DNA of 64,000 nucleotides, from assembly GCA_024234735.1 (NCBI GenBank), contig JACKNV010000001.1:682001-746000 (forward strand), given 5' to 3'. Below the pieces are notes generated by a model. The model did not search any database, had not been told where the DNA came from, and worked only from the letters and a program-made list of their open reading frames with translations. A program made the translations under genes and the position numbers. The stretch's first letter is position 1, and each line of letters starts with the position of its first letter. This stretch comes from Pseudomonadales bacterium. GTDB taxonomy: Bacteria; Pseudomonadota; Gammaproteobacteria; Pseudomonadales; Halieaceae. Shown one piece after another: positions 1-6,303 of the stretch.

Positions 1-72
1 ACCCTGTGGTCCATGTTGATCTACCTGCGGGCCGCCCGGGAGGTTATTCGCGCCAGGGATAATCCAAGTTAA
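1..72 (+). CDS. pgsA: CDP-diacylglycerol-glycerol-3-phosphate phosphatidyltransferase, C-terminal end (partial)
   Basis: Only the last 23 codons and a TAA stop lie in the window. The tail begins TLWSMLIYLRAAREVI, which closely resembles the C-terminus of PgsA (E. coli ends TLWSMLQYLSAAR...), the membrane enzyme that commits CDP-diacylglycerol to phosphatidylglycerol synthesis. The tRNA-Gly gene directly downstream is the usual neighbour of pgsA in Pseudomonas and relatives, which supports the call. The catalytic CDP-alcohol phosphotransferase motif is upstream of the window and cannot be checked. Confidence 0.8.
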   Translation, partial: TLWSMLIYLRAAREVIRARDNPS

Positions 73-106
73 AACAACAGGTTGCAGAAAGCAGCTGCTA
101 TAGTTC

Positions 107-134
107 TTGACTCCCGGCACGTCCTGCCTAGAAT
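107..134 (+). promoter_or_regulatory. Sigma-70 promoter of the tRNA-Gly unit
   Basis: TTGACT (107-112) and TAGAAT (129-134) are separated by 16 bases, a near-consensus pair. A G-rich discriminator (AGGCGGG) follows, as is common for stringently controlled stable-RNA promoters. Transcription should start near 141 and read through the truncated tRNA-Gly copy into the intact gene. Confidence 0.65.
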
Positions 135-153
135 AGGCGGGTCGCAGTTTTCT

Positions 154-229
154 GCGGGAATAGCTCAGTTGGTAGAGCGCAACCTTGCCAAGGTTGAGGG
201 GGGGCGCCCAGCCTCGCCGGTTCCGGCGA
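154..229 (+). pseudogene. Truncated tandem copy of tRNA-Gly(GCC)
   Basis: Bases 154-199 are identical to the first 46 bases of the intact tRNA-Gly gene at 258 (acceptor 5' strand, D-arm, anticodon arm with GCC, start of the variable region). The copy is then interrupted by about 14 GC-rich bases. Ten bases of the T-arm (TCGCCGGTTC, 214-223) recur, but the next bases turn back on themselves to give an inverted repeat (TCGCCG/CGGCGA, 214-229) instead of a T-loop. No 3' acceptor strand or CCA follows, so a mature tRNA is not expected. It lies 104 bp upstream of the functional gene and is probably a failed tandem duplication or recombination scar. Confidence 0.8.
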
Positions 230-240
230 CCACGGCGGTG

Positions 241-255
241 GATACACGCAGTATC
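241..255 (+). repeat. Small hairpin just before tRNA-Gly
   Basis: GATAC and GTATC form a 5-bp stem around the loop ACGCA, three bases before the mature 5' end of the intact tRNA-Gly. It could help present the leader for processing or separate the truncated copy from the real tRNA. That is inference; the repeat itself is visible. Confidence 0.4.
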
Positions 256-257
256 GT

Positions 258-333
258 GCGGGAATAGCTCAGTTGGTAGAGCGCAACCTTGCCAAGGTTG
301 AGGTCGCCGGTTCGAACCCGGTTTCCCGCTCCA
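258..333 (+). tRNA. tRNA-Gly (anticodon GCC)
   Basis: The 76-base gene is complete. The acceptor strands GCGGGAA and TTCCCGC pair, the D-arm is GCTC...GAGC, the anticodon stem is CAACC/GGTTG with loop TTGCCAA (anticodon GCC), the T-arm is GCCGG TTCGAAC CCGG, and TCCA is encoded at the 3' end. It follows pgsA, as in Pseudomonas. In that genus tRNA-Cys normally follows at once; here a 2.6-kb segment with a lipoprotein gene separates them. Confidence 0.96.
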
Positions 334-395
334 ATTTCAAAGAAAATCCCTTATCCAAACCAAACCGGCGAGCCGCTTCGAAGTGGTGCGCCACC

Positions 396-465
396 CCGGC
401 CGTTTCCGGCCGGTAAAGCGTTTTCGCTTGCTTCCCCGATACTCGCAATCGAAAACGCTTTACCG
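396..465. repeat. Compound inverted repeat downstream of tRNA-Gly
   Basis: A perfect 16-bp inverted repeat pairs CGGTAAAGCGTTTTCG (411-426) with CGAAAACGCTTTACCG (450-465) across a 23-base loop. Its left edge overlaps a shorter GC-rich repeat (CCGGCC...CCGGCCGG, 396-413). Neither strand has a T-run after the stem, so it is not a standard intrinsic terminator. It lies between tRNA-Gly and the 3' end of the convergent lipoprotein gene. A barrier to convergent transcription, an element end or a binding site are all possible. Confidence 0.7.
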
Positions 466-557
466 CCCTGACCCTTGGTCCAGGTTTTACGAACGAAAGC
501 TGATGCCAGTGAGCGGTCGAACCCGCGCCCCCAAGATTCCGTTTCTAACTCCCCAGC

Positions 558-2411
558 TTATCGCGGTCTACCGAATACCTGCGTCCAGTACACGTTGTAG
601 GTACTTGATGAGTTGCTGATCTTGGCCGCGCCGAATTCCGTGTAGGTGGAACGCATCATGTTGGCGCAGTGTCCGGGGCTGTCCAGCCAGGCCTGTATCA
701 CCGCGCTGACCGAGCTAAGTGGAATACCGGCGGCGATATTCTCGCCGACCGCGGACCAGCTGTAACCGGCCTGGGTGGCGCGATAGCCAACCGACTGGCC
801 GTCGGACCCGGTGTGGCTGAAGAAATTGTTGTTCGCCATGTCCGCCGAGTGTCCGGTGGCGGCTGTTTCCAGCGCGCAGTTCCAGGCCAGTGGTGACGCA
901 GCGGCATAGGAGGTTGAGCCACACATACGCGCCTGTGCTCTGACGGTATTCACCGCGTTGAGCATGGACTGTTCTTCGGCACTCAGGGAACAACTGCCGT
1001 TGACCGGGGCAGCCTGTTGTCCGTCGTCGCTGTCGTCCACCGGGTCGCAGGCGTCACCCACGCCATCCCCGTCGCGGTCGGTCTGCGTCGGGTTGTAGGT
1101 GCTGGGGCAGTTATCGCTGGCGCTGTTTACCCCGTCGTTGTCCAGGTCCAGGTTGTTCTGGCTATCGCAGGTGTCACCCAGGCCGTCGCGGTCAGTGTCG
1201 GTCTGGTTCGGGTTGAAATGTGCCGGGCAGTTATCCTCACTGTCCTGTACGTCATCGCGGTCGGTATCGGTGAATGGGTCACAGGCATCGCCAATTCCGT
1301 CACGGTCTATATCCGCCTGGTCGGGGTTGCGGATGCTGACGCAGTTGTCGGTCTTGTTGGTCACATATCCAGGCGGCATCTCCACGTCCACAATACTGTC
1401 CGCAGGGTCGCCAAAGCCGTCGCCGTCCGCGTCCCGATAATACTCGCGGCTGGTGAAACCTTCGTCGATGCTGCCGTCACAGTTGTTGTCGACACTGTCG
1501 AACTGCTCGCGCGCTCCGGGAAAGATACTGCTGTTGTTGTCATCGCAGTCGGTATTGTCGGCTACGTAGCCGCTCACCGGTACCAGCGATTGAATAGCGC
1601 CGCGGTTAGCCCCGAAGCCGTCGCCGTCCACGTCCGGATAGAGGCGCTGTGAGCCTTCGTCGATGCTGCCATCGCAATCGTTGTCACGGCCGTCGACGAC
1701 TTCCTGGGCCGCCGGATTGTCGGTCGCACGCGAATCATCACAGTCCAGTTTGTTGGCCACGTAACCGGTGGGCCGGCGCAGCTCCATGCGACTGGTGGCC
1801 GGGTCACCATAGCCGTCGCCGTCACGGTCCCTGAAAAAGCGGCTTTCGACCAGGCCCTCGTCGATGCGGCCGTTGCAATTGTTGTCCAGGCCATCGGCCA
1901 ATTCCTCGGCGCGTGGGTAAATGCCGGCATCGCCGTCATCGCAATCCTTGTCATTGCCGACGAATCCCTCGGGCTGCTCGAATGCCATGGTACTCTTGTT
2001 GGCGGCGCCGTAGAGATCGCCGTCCCGGTCACGGTACCAGGCCCGCATGGTAGTGGTGGGCTCGAAAACGGCGGACAGTTGCACGTCGCCATCGAATTCG
2101 GCGAACTGCTCGGTGAGCGGAGCCAGCTTCACCGAACAGGCCTGGGTGACCGTGATGCTGCAGACACCTTTCCACTTGAGGAAACGGTAACCGTCGGCGG
2201 GCACCGCCGTGAAGGTTTCCGAATACAGCTCGTCGATGGGAATCACACAGGACGCCTGGTTGCAATCGGACGCGCCTGAAGCGGAAACAATATGCCCGGT
2301 TTCATCTGTAACGATCACCAGCCGGCAACTGGCGAGCAGCAGGGAGACGAGGATGAGTGACAGCCGTCTGGCGTATTGTTGAAGGAATATTCCGGCCGTA
2401 TTCAGGCGCAT
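558..2411 (-). CDS. Lipoprotein with MopE-type and thrombospondin type 3 Ca-binding repeats and C-terminal CAP (SCP/PR1) domain
   Basis: The 617-aa product starts with a lipoprotein signal (lipobox LLASC, Cys29). Next, roughly residues 35-125, is a bacterial-repeat-like region of the divergent InlB type (YRFLKWKGVC). Three MopE-like metal-binding units follow, with cores CDDGDAGIYP, CDDSRATDNP and CDDNNSSIFP, each ending in DNNCNGRIDEG-like text, then a partial fourth. Several Asp-rich thrombospondin type 3 repeats (DRDGIGDACD pattern) lead into a CAP domain (about residues 480-617) with FFSHTGSDG, GENIAAG and SPGHCANMM. The start is supported by GTGAGG seven bases upstream. The likely location is the outer membrane or cell surface, with the repeats acting as a Ca-stiffened stalk. 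The CAP activity is unknown. The gene interrupts a tRNA pair normally found together. Confidence 0.85.
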   Translation of the reverse strand: MRLNTAGIFLQQYARRLSLILVSLLLASCRLVIVTDETGHIVSASGASDCNQASCVIPIDELYSETFTAVPADGYRFLKWKGVCSITVTQACSVKLAPLTEQFAEFDGDVQLSAVFEPTTTMRAWYRDRDGDLYGAANKSTMAFEQPEGFVGNDKDCDDGDAGIYPRAEELADGLDNNCNGRIDEGLVESRFFRDRDGDGYGDPATSRMELRRPTGYVANKLDCDDSRATDNPAAQEVVDGRDNDCDGSIDEGSQRLYPDVDGDGFGANRGAIQSLVPVSGYVADNTDCDDNNSSIFPGAREQFDSVDNNCDGSIDEGFTSREYYRDADGDGFGDPADSIVDVEMPPGYVTNKTDNCVSIRNPDQADIDRDGIGDACDPFTDTDRDDVQDSEDNCPAHFNPNQTDTDRDGLGDTCDSQNNLDLDNDGVNSASDNCPSTYNPTQTDRDGDGVGDACDPVDDSDDGQQAAPVNGSCSLSAEEQSMLNAVNTVRAQARMCGSTSYAAASPLAWNCALETAATGHSADMANNNFFSHTGSDGQSVGYRATQAGYSWSAVGENIAAGIPLSSVSAVIQAWLDSPGHCANMMRSTYTEFGAAKISNSSSTYNVYWTQVFGRPR

Positions 2412-2678
2412 GTCGTAACCTCACTGGTACCGATAACTTCACTACGTTATTGGGCGTTATTAGCAAGGCGCAGGCCATTTTTGTGTTTTTGGCGTTTTCT
2501 GCGGATTTCCCTTGCAGGCTGCACACAAACTGTAACCTGGAGTATCCATTTACCCCCTGGAAAGCCCGCCTGGGAGCAGCCGGGCCCGATTGTGCCCAAA
2601 ACCCTGGTCAAACTGCCTGCGCTACCGGCAACTGCGTGTGATGCGGTACCCGCTATGCGCGGCAGTGTGGGCTACTGT
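2412..2678. other. Non-coding region upstream of the CAP lipoprotein gene
   Basis: This stretch contains the 5' region of the minus-strand lipoprotein gene. The only clear signal is its Shine-Dalgarno GTGAGG close to the start. Repeated AATAACG-type words occur on the minus strand at about 2440-2465, but I could not assign a convincing -35/-10 pair. No reading frame here resembles a gene. Confidence 0.4.
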
Positions 2679-2699
2679 TTTTGTCACCTGGTGACAAAA
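2679..2699. promoter_or_regulatory. Perfect 21-bp palindrome, operator-like
   Basis: Arms TTTTGTCACC (2679-2688) and GGTGACAAAA (2690-2699) are perfect reverse complements around a single T. A short, symmetric, near-loopless palindrome of this kind typically binds a dimeric repressor. Because the arms end in T4 and A4 it could also work as a weak bidirectional terminator. It sits about 190 bp upstream of the tRNA-Cys promoter and 270 bp upstream of the divergent lipoprotein gene, so the target is unclear. A shorter repeat (GGTAT/ATACC, 2767-2780) follows. Confidence 0.5.
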
Positions 2700-2885
2700 T
2701 GTGCCGCTCCCTGTCACTGGCGCGGCCTGCTGCGGCGGCAGTAGCCTGCAATAGGGGTGGCTGGCGGGTATGGTTATACCGATGGCGGGCAGGGTCATGT
2801 CGTACACCAGCCGCGTGCGTGTACCATGGATTCATTAGATCAGGCCGGGGGACGGCCATTAATAATCCGATTAACTCGCTTTGTC

Positions 2886-2914
2886 TTGACCTGCCCTGAC
2901 ATGGGCCGTAAAAT
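2886..2914 (+). promoter_or_regulatory. Sigma-70 promoter of tRNA-Cys
   Basis: TTGACC (2886-2891) and TAAAAT (2909-2914) have the ideal 17-base spacer, followed by a G+C-rich discriminator (GGCGCCCGC). Transcription would begin near 2921, about 58 bases before the mature tRNA. tRNA-Cys thus has its own promoter and does not depend on read-through from tRNA-Gly. Confidence 0.75.
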
Positions 2915-2978
2915 GGCGCCCGCAAGTGATTGATTTGCTTGCGGTTCTTCTTTTTTCTAATCAAATCAACATATTACA

Positions 2979-3052
2979 GGCTCGGTGGCAGAGTGGTTAT
3001 GCAGCGGACTGCAACTCCGTGTACGCCGGTTCGATTCCGACCCGAGCCTCCA
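2979..3052 (+). tRNA. tRNA-Cys (anticodon GCA)
   Basis: The 74-base gene has acceptor strands GGCTCGG and CCGAGCC, anticodon loop CTGCAAC (GCA at 3011-3013), T-arm GCCGG TTCGATT CCGAC, and encoded TCCA. The anticodon stem contains one G-T pair. In Pseudomonas this tRNA lies between tRNA-Gly and tRNA-Leu; no tRNA-Leu follows here. Confidence 0.95.
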
Positions 3053-3249
3053 GATTTTCTTTAGGCCCCAATTTATTGGCTGACCGGCCAGTAAGTCCCT
3101 GAGCATAACGGACCTTGCTCCGCTCGGAAATATTCCCGGGATCGGGTAACGCGGCTTTCAGAGACCGGGTATTCGCCGTCGGATCTGGTTATTGCGACTT
3201 CCGAATTCTGACTGTCGCGTAGTGTGATAGTGCACCGAGCCTAGCGAAG
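3053..3249. other. Non-coding spacer after tRNA-Cys
   Basis: The tRNA is followed by a short CCAAT/ATTGG repeat at about 3069-3080 without a T-run. The rest, up to the promoter at 3250, shows no reading frame with recognisable protein features and no tRNA-Leu. Confidence 0.4.
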
Positions 3250-3276
3250 TTGAAAAGCAGTTCTGTTTACTAATAC
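3250..3276 (+). promoter_or_regulatory. Probable promoter of the DUF1254 gene
   Basis: TTGAAA (3250-3255) and TAATAC (3271-3276) are separated by 15 bases, slightly short of ideal. The position, about 80 bases upstream of the ATG at 3357, suits a leader-containing transcript. Confidence 0.4.
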
Positions 3277-3356
3277 ACTTGCGGCGCCACCCCCTCCATG
3301 TAGTCCGGCTGACGCCTGGTTACATCTATCTTAACGCACTCCAAAGAGGCAGGCCG

Positions 3357-4412
3357 ATGAAAAAGCTAATCACCGCTGCGCTGCTGGTAACCTTACCGGC
3401 GGCGGGATTCGCCGAACCCACCAGCGATCCAAGGGCCTACTTCTCCCCGGATGGCAAGGAGGTCACCGAGGCATATTACCCTTGGGCGGAAACCGCCAGG
3501 CAGATGCTCAACGGCCAGGCTCTCGCAGGTGGTGTCAACAAATTTGTACACCGGCCTACACTCACCCCCACCGATGACCAGCCGGTGGTGAGGATGAACC
3601 GCGATAGTTACTACTCGATGGCGGTGGTAAATGTCACCGAAGGTGCCACCATCACTCTCCCGGAGGTACCCGAGGGCAAATACCTGTCGATGCAGCCTGT
3701 CACCGAGGACCACCGCACCCAGCCCATGTCCTACGGCGGGGGCACCTACGAGCTCGCCACCCACACGGGTACACATGTCTACGTCATCCTGCGTTACGAC
3801 GCCACATTTACCCCCGAAGAGGTCAAGGCATATCGCGACCAGACCAGCATACAGGCAGGCAGCGACACAATGTTCTCCGCCGAGCCCGTGAACAAAGCTT
3901 CCTTCGACGCCACCGAGAAGGCACTCAAGATCAAAGGCCTGGAGATCATCAAGGCCGAGGGTCCCATCGCTGCGGGTATCGGTCGGTTCACCGCACCCAC
4001 CGACGATACGCGGTCACAGTATTCGCCCGCCAAACACCAGACTGCAGCCGCGATGGGTTGGGGTGGGGCGCAAATGCGCGATAACATTTACGAGATCGTA
4101 CCCGACATGCCCGCCGAGGGTTGCTATCAGTCCACCTTCGAAGACCCCAAAGACCACGCCTTCTGGTCTTTCACGGTCTACAACAAGCAGGGCTTTATGT
4201 TCGATGACGTGGCCAACGTAAACTCAGCACTCGCTACGCCCAACGCTGACGGAACCTACACAGTGAGCCTGGGCTGTGGCGCAGACGCACCCAACCGTAT
4301 TCCTATCAGCAATGACTCGGGCGTATTCAACGTCACCATCCGCCACTACCGCCCTTCGGACCGGGTAATCGAGGGATACCGGCTGGCGCCTACACTCAAG
4401 AAAGTGGAGTAA
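3357..4412 (+). CDS. Exported DUF1254/DUF1214 domain protein
   Basis: The 351-aa protein has a clear Sec signal peptide (MKKLITAALLVTLPAAGFAEP, cleavage probably after AGFA), so it should be periplasmic. The body has the DUF1254 hallmark RMNRDSYYSMAVVNV and a C-terminal DUF1214-like part (YEIVPDMPAEGCYQ, FWSFTVYNKQGFM). The biochemical role of the family is not established. The frame stays open 26 codons upstream, but the signal peptide and the AGAGGCAG ribosome site fix the start at 3357. It appears to be a single-gene unit. Confidence 0.75.
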   Translation: MKKLITAALLVTLPAAGFAEPTSDPRAYFSPDGKEVTEAYYPWAETARQMLNGQALAGGVNKFVHRPTLTPTDDQPVVRMNRDSYYSMAVVNVTEGATITLPEVPEGKYLSMQPVTEDHRTQPMSYGGGTYELATHTGTHVYVILRYDATFTPEEVKAYRDQTSIQAGSDTMFSAEPVNKASFDATEKALKIKGLEIIKAEGPIAAGIGRFTAPTDDTRSQYSPAKHQTAAAMGWGGAQMRDNIYEIVPDMPAEGCYQSTFEDPKDHAFWSFTVYNKQGFMFDDVANVNSALATPNADGTYTVSLGCGADAPNRIPISNDSGVFNVTIRHYRPSDRVIEGYRLAPTLKKVE

Positions 4413-4748
4413 GAGCCTAGATTTCTCCAAGGGTATCTTTATCAAAATCCACAGCTAAACACACCCCGAGTGCGGACTACACAGGCCTATCGCTATCGCA
4501 CCGGTTGTCTCTCGATTTTCACACGTAGGGCCGAGTGGCCGGGTGTTCCCCAAGCATAGACGGCGGTCTGGCAACAGGCGAAAACGGACCACTATTTTCG
4601 GAAAGGCTGGAAGGTCCGCAACGTGGTCCGATTTAGCGGTGCTGAACCAGTTTCCTGCCATTGACAATATCATGGTCCAATCGACCGCACCCAGGTGTGA
4701 AAGCGGCCATCAAGAATCCAACATTGAACGACAGGGTCGTATCTAGGC
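4413..4748. other. Gene-free spacer between DUF1254 and SRAP genes
   Basis: These 336 bases hold only short open frames with no recognisable domain, signal peptide or credible ribosome site. Composition is less GC-rich than the surroundings. No terminator with a T-run was found for the DUF1254 gene. It may contain decayed sequence, but I could not identify the source. Confidence 0.35.
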
Positions 4749-5408
4749 TTAAACTTGGCAACTCAAAGTCAATATCTCGCCGATCGGGTTCATGAGTTCA
4801 GGTGATTTTTGACGACTGTTGCCTACAGCCTTGTCCAGGGGGGAAAGGTGCCAGGGCTCTTTGAGTTGTGGGCGAAATACCGGGTCATTCGCTGGAATCT
4901 GCACTGTGTTATCGAGCCAGCGTTCCACTTCGCCTTCACCCAGCATGACCGGCATTCTGTGGTGCCATGGCGTGAAGGGTTGGGCAGCCTCTGTAGTGAC
5001 GATGGTACAGGAGAGCAGGGGGAGGTCATCTCCATTCCAAACGTCCCATAGCGCGGCCGCATAGAAGCAGTGCTGCTCATTTGTAACAAGCCAGGGTTGC
5101 TTGCCAGATTTCTGGCCTCTCCACTCGATGAAACTGGAAATGGGGACTATCCCACGTTGGCGCTGGAACGGTACCCGGAATGCTTTTGAGCTGGTGAGAT
5201 TCTCCGACCTGGCATTGAACATGCTGTATTTGGTGGATATTTCTTTTGCCCATGAAGGAACCAGCCACCAGCGAGCCGGCTCCACTCGATCACCGCGAAT
5301 CAGGGACAGAATTTCGGTTGGGGCTGCGTTACAGACAGGTTTAAGCCTGATACTGGTGACGAAATCCCGCCACTTGATCTCGCCAGTCTGGTTCAGTCGC
5401 CCGCACAT
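4749..5408 (-). CDS. SRAP-family abasic-site crosslinking protein (YedK/HMCES-like)
   Basis: The 219-aa protein has the full SRAP active site: Cys2 directly after the initiator Met (MCGRLNQ), NARSE (Asn65-Glu69), Glu95 in the FIEWR motif and His150 in WHHRMPV. In E. coli YedK and human HMCES, Cys2 forms a thiazolidine crosslink with abasic sites in single-stranded DNA, shielding them during replication; the conserved Asn, Glu and His help. Length is normal. The gene stands alone in the minus direction between two gene-poor, AT-richer spacers, which suggests local acquisition. A palindrome upstream could be its operator. Confidence 0.88.
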   Translation of the reverse strand: MCGRLNQTGEIKWRDFVTSIRLKPVCNAAPTEILSLIRGDRVEPARWWLVPSWAKEISTKYSMFNARSENLTSSKAFRVPFQRQRGIVPISSFIEWRGQKSGKQPWLVTNEQHCFYAAALWDVWNGDDLPLLSCTIVTTEAAQPFTPWHHRMPVMLGEGEVERWLDNTVQIPANDPVFRPQLKEPWHLSPLDKAVGNSRQKSPELMNPIGEILTLSCQV

Positions 5409-5415
5409 TTCAGGA

Positions 5416-5421
5416 GTATAT
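5416..5421 (-). promoter_or_regulatory. Possible extended -10 of the SRAP gene
   Basis: On the minus strand the sequence TTGATATACT precedes the SRAP start by only six bases, giving an extended -10 (TGnTATACT). If used, transcription would begin at or next to the ATG and the mRNA would be nearly leaderless. No good -35 is visible. Confidence 0.3.
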
Positions 5422-5445
5422 CAAGTGCCGGGCAGACTGATAGAT

Positions 5446-5459
5446 CAGGTCATAACCTG
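5446..5459. promoter_or_regulatory. Palindrome upstream of the SRAP gene
   Basis: CAGGT and ACCTG form a perfect inverted repeat around CATA, 38-51 bp upstream of the SRAP start. It overlaps where a -35 element would sit for the extended -10 near the start. A second repeat (CTGA-TAGA-TCAG, 5437-5448) adjoins it. This fits a repressor site. It does not match the CTG-N10-CAG LexA spacing. Confidence 0.35.
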
Positions 5460-5754
5460 TCTCGACACATGAAAACAAAGATTTCCCACTGATTGATTTA
5501 AAGGGAGGTGTTTCTTGTTTTGGCGGGTAAATCCATTCTTGAGGTAACTATTTAAAATAGCTACTTAATATTATGATAAATAAGCGATAAATGGTGACTG
5601 AGGTGACTGACTGAAAACCCATGAATAGCGGTTCGATTCCACCCAAGGCTGCAAGCGACTTGAAGCCTCCGGCGGGCTTTGCCTGCACGTCAACCTTCGC
5701 TTAATCCGGCGATTGCAGATATCGGTTTCGCCATGACTTACCTATACTGCGGCG
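5460..5754. other. AT-rich spacer with a tRNA-like fragment
   Basis: Bases 5515-5595 are markedly AT-rich compared with the rest of the window and include a CTATTT/AAATAG palindrome. At 5606-5650 the sequence resembles the 3' half of a tRNA: an anticodon-loop-like CTGAAAA and a GGTTCGATTCC T-loop block. The stems do not pair properly and CCA is missing. No complete tRNA can be folded, and no protein gene is seen. The composition shift and tRNA relic next to an isolated SRAP gene suggest an integration scar. Confidence 0.4.
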
Positions 5755-6303
5755 ATGGTGATCTTCAGCATTGTTCTGCTTGCGGCGTTCGCCGCCGGGG
5801 TGTGGATTTACAACCGGCTGGTTGGCGAGCGCAACCAGGTACGGGCGGCCTGGAGCGATATCGACGTGCAGCTCAAGCGCCGCCACGAGCTGGTGCCGCG
5901 CCTGGTGTCCTGCGTGAAAGCCTTTGCCGATTTCGAGAGGGCGACCCTGCTCGCGGTGACCGAGCTGCGCAAACAGAGCATGGCCACGTCGGCGCTGCCG
6001 CGCAAGGCGGCCCTGGAAGACGCCATGCAGGCCGGGCTGCAAAAGTTGATCGTGGTTGCCGAGGACTACCCCGATTTGAAAGCCGACGAGAACTTTCGCC
6101 AACTGCAGGCGGAGCTCACCGACACCGAAGATCAGATCCAGTACGCCAGGCGTTTTTATAATGGCGCGGTGAAGCTTTTCAATACCCGGGTGCAATCCTT
6201 CCCCCACCTGCTGCTGGCGCGGCCCCTGGGTTTCAGGGCGGCGGAATATTTCGAGATCGACAATGACAGTGCCCGACAGACCCCGTCGCTGGAGTTGCGC
6301 TAG
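5755..6303 (+). CDS. lemA: LemA family protein
   Basis: The 182-aa protein has one N-terminal membrane segment (about residues 1-20), then the LemA helical bundle: YNRLVGERNQVRAAWSDIDV, LKRRHELVPRLV, and later DTEDQIQYARRFYNGAVKLFN, all typical. LemA proteins are membrane-anchored with a soluble helical domain; their function is uncertain. The stop codon is immediately followed by the ATG of a DUF2207 gene, a frequent partner. A TATACT box at 5743-5748 lies so close to the ATG that the mRNA may be leaderless. No clear ribosome site is seen. Confidence 0.88.
   Translation: MVIFSIVLLAAFAAGVWIYNRLVGERNQVRAAWSDIDVQLKRRHELVPRLVSCVKAFADFERATLLAVTELRKQSMATSALPRKAALEDAMQAGLQKLIVVAEDYPDLKADENFRQLQAELTDTEDQIQYARRFYNGAVKLFNTRVQSFPHLLLARPLGFRAAEYFEIDNDSARQTPSLELR

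Noticed and set aside
1017..1652. A 211-codon plus-strand frame rich in Val and Ala opposite the MopE/TSP3 repeats
   Set aside because: It is the antisense of the Asp-rich repeats; GAC/GAT codons on the other strand read as Val/Ile. It has no ribosome site and no domain.
3053..3356. tRNA-Leu expected after tRNA-Cys by comparison with Pseudomonas
   Set aside because: No cloverleaf with the long variable arm can be found in this spacer.
5409..5470. LexA box upstream of the SRAP gene
   Set aside because: No CTG-N10-CAG spacing is present; the palindrome has 5-bp arms with a 4-base centre.
5606..5650. A functional tRNA gene
   Set aside because: T-stem and anticodon stem do not pair, there is no acceptor stem or CCA, and the 5' half is missing.
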